A stretch of DNA of 64,000 nucleotides from Notospermus geniculatus (GCA_002633025.1 NMRB01000078.1:161741-225740), one strand, 5' to 3'; counted from the first letter of the stretch, positions 11,601 to 21,884 are shown. Program-made: numbers and translations. Notes: generated from the letters alone by a model not told the origin.

Positions 11601-13471
11601 GGCCTTTCGAAGTACATGAAATCAAACGATGAAATCTAAACGAATCAAAGCACTGATCATTTGAAGTTGCTCTTTGAGAAGCTTCTCATCTGGTGCCACA
11701 TTGGAAACTATTAAATAGACATAGAACGTTCACAAAACCTGCCTTTACTGCTAAAAAGCAGTTGATGTATGATCCAAATCTTCTGGGGTGGCGCGAGTCT
11801 TTTGAAGACGCAAGTCTTAGGCTGCTTTTCCACGAGACGTTTGCGGACGCGGTTTCGGTGGCGGGAGCGGGTGCGAGTGAAATAGCTAATGGGAAATACG
11901 TTGCTTCGATGTTTTCCACCCGCTCCCGCCACCGAAACCGCGCCCGCAAACGTCTCGTGGAAAAGCAGCCTTGCGATCGGAGCCTAGCGTAGGAGGCAGC
12001 ACTGATGGTCAGCGGGGATCAACGATGATCAGTGGGGACACGGTCACTTGGAGTAACAGCTTTATTATGTATTCTCAAGTACATTGTAGTGTAGAGTACG
12101 GCTCTTACTTCAGTCAACCTTGCTCCCAATGAAGATACGGACTTGTACCGTTTGTGGGTGGAAATGACCTATGCCCTCAAAGAGTTTACTCACCTCTCTC
12201 TTTGCATGTACTTCTAGGTAAAATAGTGACCCCTCTCTTTGCATGTACTTCTAGGTAAAATAGTGACCCCTCTCTTTGCATGTACTTCTAGGTAAAATAG
12301 TGACCCCTCTCTTTGCATGTACTTCTAGGTAAAATAGTGACCCCTCTCTTTGCATGTACTTCTAGGTAAAATAGTGACCCCCTCTCTTTGCATGTACTTC
12401 TAGATATAATAGTGACCCCTCTCTTTGCATGTACTTCTAGGTAAAATAGTGACTGTAGAAACCCAAGAGATGAAATGTAAGGAGTTTAGCAATGGTCTGG
12501 ATCCTGATAAAAGCTATTCAACAGAGGCCAACAAGTGTGTGGAATATTTCCTGGTGTGTATAAGGATATTCTATGTGAGTGGTGCTCCAACATACGAGGA
12601 AATAGGTATGTACCTTTTATGACCAGTCGACTGACTTACCAATATGTGTCAGTCTTATTGGTGCTTGGTGTGGGACCTTGGCACTTGAATCACTTGGTAA
12701 GCCCTCTTGGCAAAACTCATTATTATGATGGTCTATCAAGTATCATGAAGACATCCAGTTTACCAGTGCGACGATTACAAATACGTATATACGTATGTTG
12801 TTGATACGTATATACATGTACGTTAATATCATGTTGTTGAATGTCTTTTGATGGCATAGAACAGACAATCCCTACTCTTGCTTGCTGTTTTGGAGATGTG
12901 TTTTCTGAAACACCGAAGTGTCGGCCATATACCGGTGTAACGTTTTCTAGTGTTTCCCAAACCCAGTGTTTCCGTACGATAGACAGCTAGAGAGATCATG
13001 ACTTTTCAATAGAGGAACACAGGGAAACCTGCCACTCTCGTTTCAGAGCGTTCCTTATATAATGAGGGGAACACTCTGGCCCGTATTTCAGAATGCTCCT
13101 CAACGTAAAGGAGTTCCTCAAGGCTATTGTTCTCAACAGGAGAACAATAGCCTTGAGGAACTCCTTTACGTTGAGGAGCATTCTAAAATACGGGTCACTA
13201 GTGACATTCAACATCTGGCCTGCCAGAGCCATTCAAAATCTTCCAGGGGAGCACGTCTGTCTTACCGACTCATGCGGACAGAGCCTGCTGTGGGTGGCAG
13301 CACCGATGGCGAGCTAGAATGACCAGAGCACGACAGTCCCCAAACCGTCTTCACTATATGTGCTTTCTCCTCCTTGACCGCTTGATTCGTTCATTTGCAG
13401 GTTGTGCTGATTTTGTGCCCCAGTATCTCGAGTCAGGCTATGAAACATTCCAATTTACGTCCAAGAAATGA
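5623..13471 (+). CDS. Gene A: unrecognised protein, 3' part (three exons)
   Basis: Exons 5623-5789, 12441-12605 and 13401-13471 join in one frame. The first begins in phase 2 after a cag acceptor and donates at gtaagc; the second ends at gtatgt; the third ends with a TGA stop. About 134 residues are visible. They contain RIRYFNAMPYMTEDEV, then FESFRQTIERVNDIL, KIVTVETQEM, and CIRIFYVSGAPTYEEIGCAD, ending FTSKK. The 5' end is missing. I do not recognise the family. The same pattern (F-E-x(4)-hydrophobic-x-R-V-N/K, then V-x-V-x(2)-E-T, then R-I/V-F/Y) occurs in gene B downstream, so the two look like neighbouring paralogues. A start of exon 2 at 12450 is also possible but fits the paralogue less well. 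The first intron is 6.6 kb and holds the repeats listed separately. Confidence 0.6.
6546..6690. mobile_element. Hairpin MITE inserted in one duplicate
   Basis: Arms of about 60 bp start 'gcgggtgatccactgttgcg' and end with the complement 'cgcaacagtggatcacccgc'. The second copy of the duplication has an empty site ('cggtatgcctccccctagcg' near 7930). Flanks 'tatgcct' and 'tatccct' suggest an imperfect 7-bp target duplication. Confidence 0.75.
7063..7186 (+). pseudogene. Duplicated, 5'-truncated copy of gene A exon 1
   Basis: This repeats 5666-5789 with two substitutions, both synonymous (gta/gtg Val, ttg/ctg Leu). It keeps the gtaagc donor but has lost the original acceptor and the first 43 bp of the exon. 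The nearest upstream AG ('aaactgag') is poor, so it is probably skipped. Use as an alternative exon cannot be excluded. Confidence 0.6.
8297..10811. other. Intron of gene A, no further gene recognised
   Basis: A 160-codon open frame on the minus strand (9454-9936) has no recognisable domain and no splice context. I regard it as chance. Nothing else here looks like an exon, RNA gene or structured element. Confidence 0.4.
10812..11812. repeat. Tandem duplication of about 420 bp
   Basis: 10812-11229 and 11416-11812 share the same sequence from 'tcgttcgcctcgtatggaga' to 'agtctt.tg(g/a)agacgcaa' with few differences. Between them lie 'gaccatgggccgcattttag', a small hairpin (11266-11329) and unique sequence. 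The second copy is followed directly by the MITE at 11819. Confidence 0.8.
11266..11329. repeat. Small perfect hairpin
   Basis: 'cattaaggtccaccttaaat' and its exact complement 'atttaaggtggaccttaatg' flank a loop of about 24 bp. Confidence 0.8.
11819..11971. mobile_element. MITE with GC-rich arms, AGGCTGCTTTTCCACGAG family (member 1)
   Basis: Arms of about 60 bp begin 'aggctgcttttccacgagac' and end with the complement 'gtctcgtggaaaagcagcct'. The central part 'atgggaaatacgttg' is shared with the members at 23675-23827 and 37999-38155, so this is a dispersed family. Confidence 0.85.
12181..12440 (+). repeat. 37-bp minisatellite carrying the splice acceptor of gene A exon 2
   Basis: Seven units contain 'ctctctttgcatgtacttct' then 'ag/gtaaaatagtgac'. 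Units begin their gtaaaa (or atataa) at 12218, 12255, 12292, 12329, 12366, 12404 and 12441; one unit is 38 bp. Each unit carries a pyrimidine tract, a CTAG acceptor and the first bases of exon 2. Only the last (12441) leads into open frame. Splicing at an earlier unit would bring in an in-frame TAA. Confidence 0.85.
13079..13195. repeat. Near-perfect long hairpin
   Basis: Arms of about 53 bp (left 13079-13132, right 13142-13195) contain 'gctcctcaacgtaaaggagt' and its complement. They match almost fully around a loop of about 9 bp. The element is in intron 2 of gene A and would fold into a long stem in the transcript. Confidence 0.85.
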
Positions 13472-13559
13472 GAATGTGAGTGGTATTTTTCCGTTTGAAA
13501 AGACTGCATTTGTTCTATGGCCGTTCGAACTTGCGAACCGAGAGAGTAGAAAAAGCGGC
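13472..13559. other. Possible 3' UTR of gene A
   Basis: This follows the gene A stop. A 'gtgagt' lies four bases after the stop, so the last exon might be spliced further in an untranslated region. No AATAAA is seen. Confidence 0.25.
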
Positions 13560-13830
13560 AGCCATTACGTAGCCATGGTAGCGGGCAACATATCGCGATA
13601 TGACCGCCCGCGGGGGGACATATCGAAATGACACAAGGTCACATGACGTAAATGAGCCAATCACGTTCACGGAATTTTACTTGAGGTACGAGATTGGGCA
13701 ATATCGTACCTCGAGAGAGAATCCGTGAAATATGATTGGGCGAGACGCGTCACGTGAGCAGTGAACATTTTTCAATGTCTTCCGCTCACGGAAAACAATA
13801 TGGCGGACGTTTTTTTCGTTTGACCGCTTC
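13560..13830 (+). promoter_or_regulatory. Promoter-like segment upstream of gene B
   Basis: Within 270 bp there are a CRE-like 'tgacgtaa', two CCAAT-type sites ('gagccaatca' and the reverse 'gattgggcga'), an E-box 'tcacgtga', CpG-rich sequence ('gaccgcccgcgggg') and a YY1-like 'acaatatggcgg'. No TATA box is seen. The position between two same-strand paralogues suggests the gene B promoter. This is inference. Confidence 0.4.
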
Positions 13831-15207
13831 GAATATTTGAAGTCGCATATTAGCATAAACTAATAGTTTGTTTTATTAGTTTATGATATTAGGCTATCGA
13901 GCTCCGATTAAATCCTATTCTGGTGTCGATTGGCGTAGTATCAGCATATCACGAGTACATCAAAAAGGCTGAGTGGAATAGAGGAAATAGCATAAAACTA
14001 CACGGTAGACTATACGGAAAGGGCCCGGGGGAAAGGGTTTCCGACCGTGAAGCCATTGTTAACCGGCATGTCCGTAGTATGGGTCATAAACGCAGCTGAA
14101 TGGTGTCAATTTGGTTTTACCAGAGTCGGTCTCAGACGTCACAAGTTACGTGGCATTCTATGGCATTAAAGCCTTCTTCTATCAATCATTTCACCACATT
14201 CTGTCTCAAACTTTAAAGTTGTTGCCTTGCCAACTTCAAACTCGTGTGTAGGTTTTTAAATTACCTCTTTCTCACTCATCCTTATAGTTTTCTTGACATT
14301 TGTTCACCAACACCAAAAATAGCTGATGACAGAGAGTAGTGCCTGGTGCATTAAGCAGCTCCGGGCGCTTGTCAGCCCAAGTCAATTACCAACAACAAAT
14401 ATTTACCGTTGGCATTCAAGTGATCCATGGGAGCCGTCTTAACAAAGTTATTGGAGAATTACATCGGAAATCAATGGTGCGAAGGGTTCTTGGCTGCTTT
14501 TAGACTTCAATTCAACTTCCAAGCTTCTGGCTACTTCTACCGGCACGTCTGGCATCACAATTATTGCCCTCCTCTTTCCCCACCTAGGGCATACCTAAAA
14601 CAAATCCACTGTTGACTCGGCCTAACACTCCTTTAATCTACTGAATCGCAATTTCAGCAGCATTTGTGTTTTCTTAGCTTCTGAATACAACTGTATTTGA
14701 GTTGCAGATAGGCTGAAAAACTTTCATTACATTATCTGTGTTGTCCTTTTCTCAGAGAGTGATCAGGTTCCTAGCCTCGAGGTAACTCGAGCGGTACTTC
14801 AGTCAGTTAACACCAGCGACGATCGACGCAACGTGAAAGTTGAGCTTAAAATAATGTGTGCACAGCTTTTACAAACTCAGAGAAGATTACAGACTGTGTG
14901 TTTTCTGTCTCGATGGAAGCAACTGGTGAAGGGAAGCAGATAAGTTTCACTAGCAGCCATCTTGCCAAAATTAGGTCATCACCATGGTGATTTCCCCCAC
15001 TGTGAAATGGGAGAACCAATCATCTGTCACTCCGGAAGAAAATTACCATGGTGATGACATATCTTTGGCAAGATGGCTCCTAGCGAAACTGGGCTGTTCA
15101 TTGGATTGCGTCTGTTGTTTACCGTTGCTTACCTCTCCTCAGTCCACCATTCTTTCGATATTTTTCACCAGACCAGTTTAGGACCCCCATCTTTATCTTA
15201 TTTTCAG
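13831..15207. other. Presumed 5' exon/intron region of gene B
   Basis: Gene B's visible exon starts in phase 1, so an upstream coding exon must exist. One candidate start is the ATG at 14427 in good context ('ccatggg'), opening MGAVLTKLLENYIGNQ, which resembles an N-myristoylation start. I could not find a matching donor, so this is unproven. A foldback MITE occupies 14945-15089. Confidence 0.3.
14945..15089. mobile_element. Foldback MITE, GCAGCCATCTTGCCAAAA family (member 1)
   Basis: The left end 'agtttcactagcagccatct' plus 'tgccaaaattaggtcatcac' mirrors the right end 'gatgacatatctttggcaag' plus 'atggctcctagcgaaact'. Members with the same ends and the internal 'gatgattggttctccc' motif (in opposite orientation here) lie at 21489 and 35808. 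Confidence 0.8.
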
Positions 15208-15940
15208 AGCCACTTGACACCCAGAGGTCTTTCTATGCCCATAACGCTGCAAACGGTTGGGGTAAAGGCACCAAGTATTTACGAATACTTCGTGTCTGCT
15301 ACACGAAACCATCAGCGTTGGAAGTAGTCATTAACCGCCCACATCCGGCTATCACCTATAAGACATTTTTTCCTGCCCAGTTAACGAAGTCAGGACCCTT
15401 TTCGCCTCCAAAGTTTGAGACACAGCAGGACTGTTTGAATAGGGTCAAAGCTTGGTTAAGCTTGACAGGTAAGGAAACGAACGGAAATGGAAGAGATTGT
15501 TCTCTGAAGGTCTACAAAGACGCTGCTCCACGTGACCGTTTTCTCGCGAGAGTTCAGTGCTCTCTTGGCATGCGCAATTCAACCATATTCAACCGCCGAG
15601 AAGACTAGATTTCGATGCAACAGCTGCCGATCCTTCCAAATGACAAGCAATCTTGGCCTTTCTTTGATGTTCCAATTAAAGTGACTTTCTATCTCTTTCC
15701 TCTTTCTTCAACACAGATGTCGACGTGATTTCAGCAGAAACATTAGCGATCCGAATGCTGTCCGGTGGCCAGTACGGGAATGACGAACAGATGTTTACAT
15801 GGGATACAGGAGGGGACGAAACCTGGCTCTATGTCCTCCGTGTTTACCTTAATGGTTATTATATCGAACCGTCACCCACCGACCTGCCTCCAGTGCCCGT
15901 GCCAAAACACGAACAAGAAGAATGCTGCACTATAGTTTGA
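15208..15940 (+). CDS. Gene B: unrecognised protein with CaaX-like tail, 3' part (two exons)
   Basis: Exon 15208-15468 (phase 1 to phase 1, donor gtaagg) joins 15717-15940, which ends with TGA. About 160 residues are visible, including WGKGTKYLRILRVCYTKP, FETQQDCLNRVKAWL, VISAETLAIRMLSGG, WLYVLRVYLNGYYIEP, a Pro-rich tail, and the C-terminus EECCTIV. The last four residues, CTIV, fit a CaaX prenylation box, and the extra Cys before it could be acylated. That would imply membrane attachment (inference). The fold is unknown to me. The pattern is shared with gene A, whose C-terminus ends FTSKK and lacks a CaaX. The N-terminal exon is not identified. Both exons have normal pyrimidine-rich acceptors. 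Confidence 0.65.
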
Positions 15941-17331
15941 CACTGATTGGTACTTTGTATTACAACCGTTAGCAGAAGGGAAACTTGAATGGACTCGTGT
16001 AGTTGGCTCAATCACTAGTTTCTCGCCTGAAGACCCCGTCGGTCCCAGAGTAGGGCCTAGATTAGATAGCATGCTTTGAGAATTCAATCAAGCTTTGGTG
16101 CTCGCTGCATCGTCTTTGTTAAATGTAGCCTATACAGAATCGTGGGATTAGGCAATCACGGGACCCATATTTCCTAGGCGAGTACCGTCAAACATACTGG
16201 GGCCCTTCGTCCAACTCTAGATTATTCCTTTACCCTTGTGATACGTCAGAGATGACAGATTTGCGATAGTTTGTCAGTTATCCTTATTGCCTGAAGGGTT
16301 AGTCTGCTGAGAAAACCTTTTTTTGTTTCAATCTAGTTCGGTCTAGTTGTTTGTGCTCACAACTTCTGGCAATTACAAAGCTCTTGGTTTTTTTTATGGG
16401 AAGATTTCACTGAGCCAGTTCTGGGGACATCTTTCCGTGCTGTTTGATCAAAGAGAGCCGAGATCAAACCTAATTTCTCCAACAGTTCCGACACCAAAGG
16501 AGAAGCTATTAGCGGAGCATTGGTTTTTCTCGAAGATGACTGAATTTCAGCAGTCGATGAGATTTTGCATCAAAGTGTAACAACAGTCAGATAATGATAT
16601 TTGGAAAAAGGAAATGCAACGTTGTTTTTCCATGTTTCCCTCTGTGTCAGCCTGACGAAGTACCATAAAGGTAGGATTGGTGTACGTGCATCAAACATAC
16701 CTCCATTTTGTGAGGTGCATATCTGATGCAATGCACCATTCATGCATTATTTATATTTCCTCCTATGTTATGCTTATTTCATGCATCAGATCTCCCCTGT
16801 AATGCTTATTTTATACATCAAGTATGTATGAAACATGCTTCTTTTTTGGTCGAGACTAGCTAGCCGCTGTGTTGAGATTATACATGCTGTTACTTTATAG
16901 TAGCCGTCACCTTCAATGTGTGAACCGCCGTTGGATGCCTTGCGACTACAAAACAAGTGTTCAGATCCGATTAACTCGGTTCTTATTCAACACCCAGTGA
17001 AATATCTGAGAAATCCGTTAATCAATGTTGATGGCAATTTCCATGTGACAGGTATGTGTGCAGAGCAGCACAATAGTTTGAACAAGAATTAACCATGTGA
17101 AATCTACGAGCTACAGAAAGTAGTCCCCAGAACTGGTCTCCTGCGTAATTTTAGATGTTCGTGGTGAAATTTTTAAGGGTTTTGATTGGTGGTTCAAAGT
17201 TTGTGGAAGGTAACAAGTGTAACAATTTCTTCAGGTTCAATGTCCATTCTTTCTTATATTATTTCTATGCAATTGGTGCCGTGGTTTTCGTGGCGTGCTG
17301 GTGAAGTTGATCGTGAACGCCATACTTCCTC
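15941..17331. other. 3' flank of gene B, intergenic
   Basis: No open frame with coding character and no clear AATAAA for gene B was found. The sequence is AT-rich and unique as far as I can see. It ends where the large duplicated block begins. Confidence 0.4.
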
Positions 17332-17973
17332 CTTCAGTTTTTTAACAATTCATCTCATGTTCCTTTGCTATTGTGCAACAAGTGCAGTGAGGTTTACTTT
17401 GACTTTTATTGGATTTTATTTTCTATTACAGTTCATTACTCGAAGTGAAATCTTTCCCAAACGTTGTTGTGGTGTTCTGTTGGTGTTGGTCAGTGTTGGT
17501 GTTGGTGTTGGTGTTGGTGAGGTGGAAGTCTTCAAGTCTATCCTGTTTCCAATACGATTGTTCTGTTCGTTGTTGGATTTTGTTGTGTTGCTTCATTCCT
17601 AGGGTTCCCTTCCCGGTTCAGATGTTTCCTGATACAAAAAGCTTTCCTTACTAATCAACCGTTTCACTGTCAAGGCCAATTCCGTGAAAACAAAATTATG
17701 TAGGGTGAACAAGGGAGTCGTCGGCCATCATGCAGTAGTTGGCCACCAATTGATACACCATCCGTTGCAGTGGAGTGTGGCTGATGAACAAATATCTGTC
17801 AGTTGATGGCCGACCATTGCATTTTGGCGTACTACTCGATGGTTCACCCTTCATAGAAATTGAAAGGCACCTGAAACCTGTAGTATTCATTTGAAACCTC
17901 TCAGTCAGAACTTTCTAATGAATACCTGTATGACAGAACTTCTGTTAGGTTTCAGGATTTGGTAGGAGATTAT

Positions 17974-18137
17974 TCAATTTAAATGGAATTGCCAGTGGCA
18001 GTGGAAGGGTTCAAGGCAGTCGATGTGGCGGTAGGCCTGCAGGGCGTATGCTGGACAGACTTGGCCTAGCCGTGTCAGAATGACATTCACATTACCAATC
18101 TGAATGTTACCCATATCCATGTCGGTGTAACCACCAC
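17974..18137 (-). CDS. Possible terminal exon of an unrecognised gene, copy 1
   Basis: On the minus strand a 'ctgtacag' acceptor at 18138-18140 is followed by an open frame to TGA. It reads YTDMDMGNIQIGNV, then RLGQVCPAYALQAYRHIDC, and ends CHWQFHLN. The composition (Cys/His/Trp-rich, no low complexity) is protein-like. The copy at 33363 has one amino-acid change (Ile to Pro). No partner exon or family was found, so it may be non-coding. Confidence 0.3.
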
Positions 18138-19703
18138 CTGTACAGTTGATGTTCAAATGGTGCATTTTGTAAACATATATATCCATTGTTTGATATGCAT
18201 TAAGAGAGATGAGACATATTATTTTGTACATACTGATACCGTAACATTTTGTGTTAAATGCAGTTGCTTTCTGGACGAAAAGATAGAAAGTTTCTTGAAT
18301 ACAAAGTGCTTTAGTTTCCAGTGAAGTTTTTAGGGCTGTTGATGACAACTTAGTGAACGAACTCTCAGCTTGAAATCATTGTATAGATTTGTTACTCTGA
18401 ATTTCTCTGTATCCAAGAGTGCTTAGAGCGTATTATTGAGGTGAACTTCAGGTGGCTAATCAGACACTGCCATCTACCATTTACTTCATGAACTGAAGAC
18501 TGTTCCTTTGGACTCAACGTTGCCGAGTATCGTTTGAGAGTTCAACCGCTCAGTGCCATCTATATTTTGAAGAAGGAGAGGCAGCGGAACCATCAGCTCT
18601 CACAACATATTGATAGAATGGTGCGGCGTCAATTACTTCCTCATCAAGCTCCCCTGATTTTCCTTACTTGACGACGGCGACACACCTTCAGCCTCGAGTT
18701 GACATCGAACAGCATAAAAAAAAACAGGTTTATCAAAGCTGAAGGGCCAGTGTGATTGAAGACGGACAAGATGGCCGACAGTGTTCACAAATCTTACCTC
18801 CTATGAAACCACCAGTGTTCCCACCAAGATGTAACCATTTCATAAGCTCATTGTTACATGTTATATGGTTGATGTATATAGTTGTTTTTCGATGTGATTT
18901 AGGCTTTGATGGCCTGTTCATCCTGATGAAGGGAAGAACCTAGAGCTGTTTGTAACTGGAATGGTGACTTCAAGATTACAGTCAAACTAGTCTGAAGATT
19001 CTTAGTTCCAAGGTCCATCTGGACGAAGATTCACCCGTCAGAAGGTTCACGTGATCCGAAGGACGAGGCCTATCGAGAGTAGGCCCACTTGCGAACGTTC
19101 GGACCATTAGCAGTGAACCTTTGGACAAGTGAAGCTTCGGACTTCAAACGAACCTTCGGACTAACTGGATGTCATCGATTATGAAGTCGATTCCAATCCT
19201 ACAGTGTTTTTATCGTTTCCATAATTGCGCTCTGGATTCATTCATTTTCTGCCAACTCAGCTAGATTTCAGTACTGAGGTATGCCAAGTGGACTCTAAAC
19301 TCTTGGTAAATGTCTGAACGCTTCAAATGCTGGCTCCCTGAGACAGTCTTGACATACATTGGAAGAAAATGAAGGATTTCAAGTGACTCTTCGTTAAATA
19401 TGCGTGAGTGTGGGTGTGCTTTGTTACAATGTGTACAAAAAATATCTGAATGTTTACATAATCGTGTATCATTGTGATTTCTGGAGGCCTCAACCTGTGG
19501 CTTGTTGATTCAACCACGAGTTGATGCCTGTCCTGATATCACATGGAGCAGTGTTGACATTGCTAAAGTACTCAACCAGATCAACTAGATTTTTACATAA
19601 CAATCTAGTTTTCATCTAGTTTATGGGATATTATTTTATAAGGTAGCATTCGCAAATCTCTGTATTTTTAATCAAGTGGATCAAACTTTCGTGTTCCAAC
19701 TGT

Positions 19704-20765
19704 GAGGCGCCATGTGGGAATTTAATTGTTTCCCAAAATTATTTGGATATAATGTCATTGTTTCAAACCATAAATACGTATTTTGACTTATTTCATCCAA
19801 TAAAAGTATGAACAAAACCATTGGATTATTTTTCAAACCAGCAATTAGACTAAACATATGGTTTCATTCCATGAAACCTAGATAAATTCATGGTTTTGAA
19901 AACATAACTTGCTTTCAAACCATAACAAACTTATTTCAAACCATGAAATTCATGCATATTCATGGTTTTCAAATCACGAAAAATCGACAAAAATCTTGGT
20001 TTTCAAACCATAAATTTCACGTCGTCATGGATTGTAAACAATGCACATTGCACAAATCATGGTTTGCAAACCATAGTAATCCGCAAAAGCATGGTTTTCG
20101 ATCCCATGATTACAGCAAAACTCATGGTTTACAAACCATGGAAATCGTCAAATCCATGGTATGCGTATAATTGTATGCGCAGTGGAACAATGGACTGATC
20201 CTCTGCCGTCAAAGCGCTCCGCAGTACTGTACGAGTGCAGCGGAACGGAACGAAACGAGGGCAGATACCAGTCTATGTTCTACTGCGCATACAATTATAC
20301 GCATACCATGGATGTGGCGATTTCCATGGTTTGCAAACCATACGTTTTGCAGTAATCATGGTTTCCGAAACCATGCTTTTGTGGATCATCATGGTTTGCA
20401 AACCATGATTTTTGCAATTTGCATTGTTTTCAATCCATGATGCGTTCACATTATTATGGTTTGAAAACAAATAATTTTGCCGATTTGGTGGTTTTGTAAA
20501 TCATTTTCATGGTTTGCAAACCATGAAATTGCATGAACTTCATGGTTTGAAAGTAAGTTATGTTTTCAAAGCCATGAATTTGTCTAAGTTTCCTGGGAAT
20601 GAAACCATGTTTGGTATAAATTCTGGTTTGAATAATAATTTCCTGGTTTTGTTTGTAACTTTGTTATATGAAATAAGTCAAAATATATATATTTATGGTT
20701 TGAAACAATGACATTATATCCAAATAATTTTGGGAAACAATTAAATTCCCACATGGCGCCTCATA
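19704..20765. mobile_element. 1.06-kb TIR element with an internal ATGGTTTGCAAACCAT array
   Basis: Terminal inverted repeats of about 73 bp start 'gaggcgccatgtgggaattt' and end with the complement 'aaattcccacatggcgcctc'. A 9-bp direct repeat 'tccaactgt' flanks it (19695-19703 and 20766-20774). Copy 2 has the single empty site at 35083-35091. The interior is a degenerate array of the palindrome ATGGTTTGCAAACCAT spaced about every 35-45 bp, with no transposase frame. A 9-bp target duplication and long TIRs fit a non-autonomous Mutator-like element; that class assignment is inference. Confidence 0.85.
20160..20305. mobile_element. Hairpin element nested in the TIR element
   Basis: Perfect 24-bp arms, 'tatgcgtataattgtatgcg' plus 'cagt' and their complement, enclose a non-array sequence of about 98 bp. 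'ccatgg' flanks both sides. It is a second element inserted into the palindrome array. Confidence 0.75.
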
Positions 20766-20867
20766 TCCAACTGTAGATTGTCTGTAGAGTCGTGATGTTC
20801 ATTTTCTTTGTCTGTATACAGTGGATTTGGTTTGGAAAGTGGCAAAAGACCGATGGTGTTCGCTAAA

Positions 20868-21045
20868 TAAAGGCTCTGCTCCACGTGAGAGTTTTCTCGT
20901 ACGAGTCGGCTTTTTATGGGCAGTCGTATCTGTCATTGGTCTAACGTAAGTCTAAGGAAACAAATTATGGGCAATTCACCATTATGGTGAACTGCCCATA
21001 AAGAGCCAACTCACGCTAGAAAGCTCTCAAGGGGAGAAGTATCTT
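20868..21045. mobile_element. Foldback MITE, GCTGCTCCA family
   Basis: The left end 'ggctctgctccacgtgagag' with 'ttttctcgtacgagtcggct' pairs with the right end 'agccaactcacgctagaaag' with 'ctctcaaggggag'. The internal 'gggcaattcacc' is shared with the element at 2391. Copy 2 carries it at 35184-35362. Confidence 0.7.
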
Positions 21046-21488
21046 TCGTCAAATTACCCCAACAACATCTTCGGAGACCACTTCAATGCCTTCATGATGG
21101 TGTAATGTCTTGGCGATTCCAGTGATGTTGTTGCCAATGTTTGATGTTTTTAGGGAAGGTCTAAAGTGCTGCTGGTGCCGTCATGTCTAATACCACAGAT
21201 TGGAAGTCGACATTTAATAGCCAACGAAGTTTGATTTCTTGCTAATGGCTGGCAATTACAACCACTAAACATACCATAAATGTTGACTACAATCAAAGTC
21301 TAAGAGTATTAATGTTCTGGTATAATGTTTAAAACATACTTGTGAGTATGCTGTTCAAAACAGAAGAAACCGCTTAAGTTTGGCTGATACTTGTATTTTG
21401 TTCATGATGTCAATAGATATGTAACATATTTATTGTCTCTACGGAATTGCACAATGATAAGCACAATGTGTTATTACTTTGCTGTGGA

Positions 21489-21633
21489 TGAGTTTCGCTG
21501 GCAGCCATCTTGCCAAAACTAGGTCATCACCATAGCAATTTTCTTCCAGCTGACAGATGATTGGTTCTCCCATCCCGTCGGGATATCACGATGGTGATGA
21601 CCTAATTTTGGTAAGATGGCTGCCAAAAACTCA
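21489..21633. mobile_element. Foldback MITE, GCAGCCATCTTGCCAAAA family (member 2)
   Basis: The ends 'gagtttcgctggcagccatc' and 'gatggctgccaaaaactc' are inverted repeats. The same element is in copy 2 at 35808-35958 and a diverged one is at 14945. Confidence 0.8.
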
Positions 21634-21884
21634 TCTAAAAGAAACGGCAACGTATTTTTTGCCCAGTCACGAAGTGATATCTCCTTCTGTTATGTTTTAT
21701 AAGCTGGAAGCGATGGTTAACGCTATGGTGTGCCTAATTTCTGGTGTATATTGATGTGTGTCTTAAAGGAAAAGCACAGTTTTTGGGGCAGACTTGGCCA
21801 TGATGACAAAAAGTGAGGTTTAATCTTGGATGTGTACCAAAAGGCTCATATATAGTGTAATTGTATTCGGTGTGGTGCTTATCC

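Noticed and set aside
12181-12440. CRISPR-like array from the regular 37-bp repeats
   Set aside because: The units are head-to-tail without spacers and lie at an exon border in an animal gene, so it is a minisatellite.
17186-17654. 138-codon frame with Val/Leu-rich repeats (17186-17602) and its copy at 32735
   Set aside because: The Val-Gly repeats come from a GTTGGT microsatellite whose length differs between copies. No splice or domain evidence.
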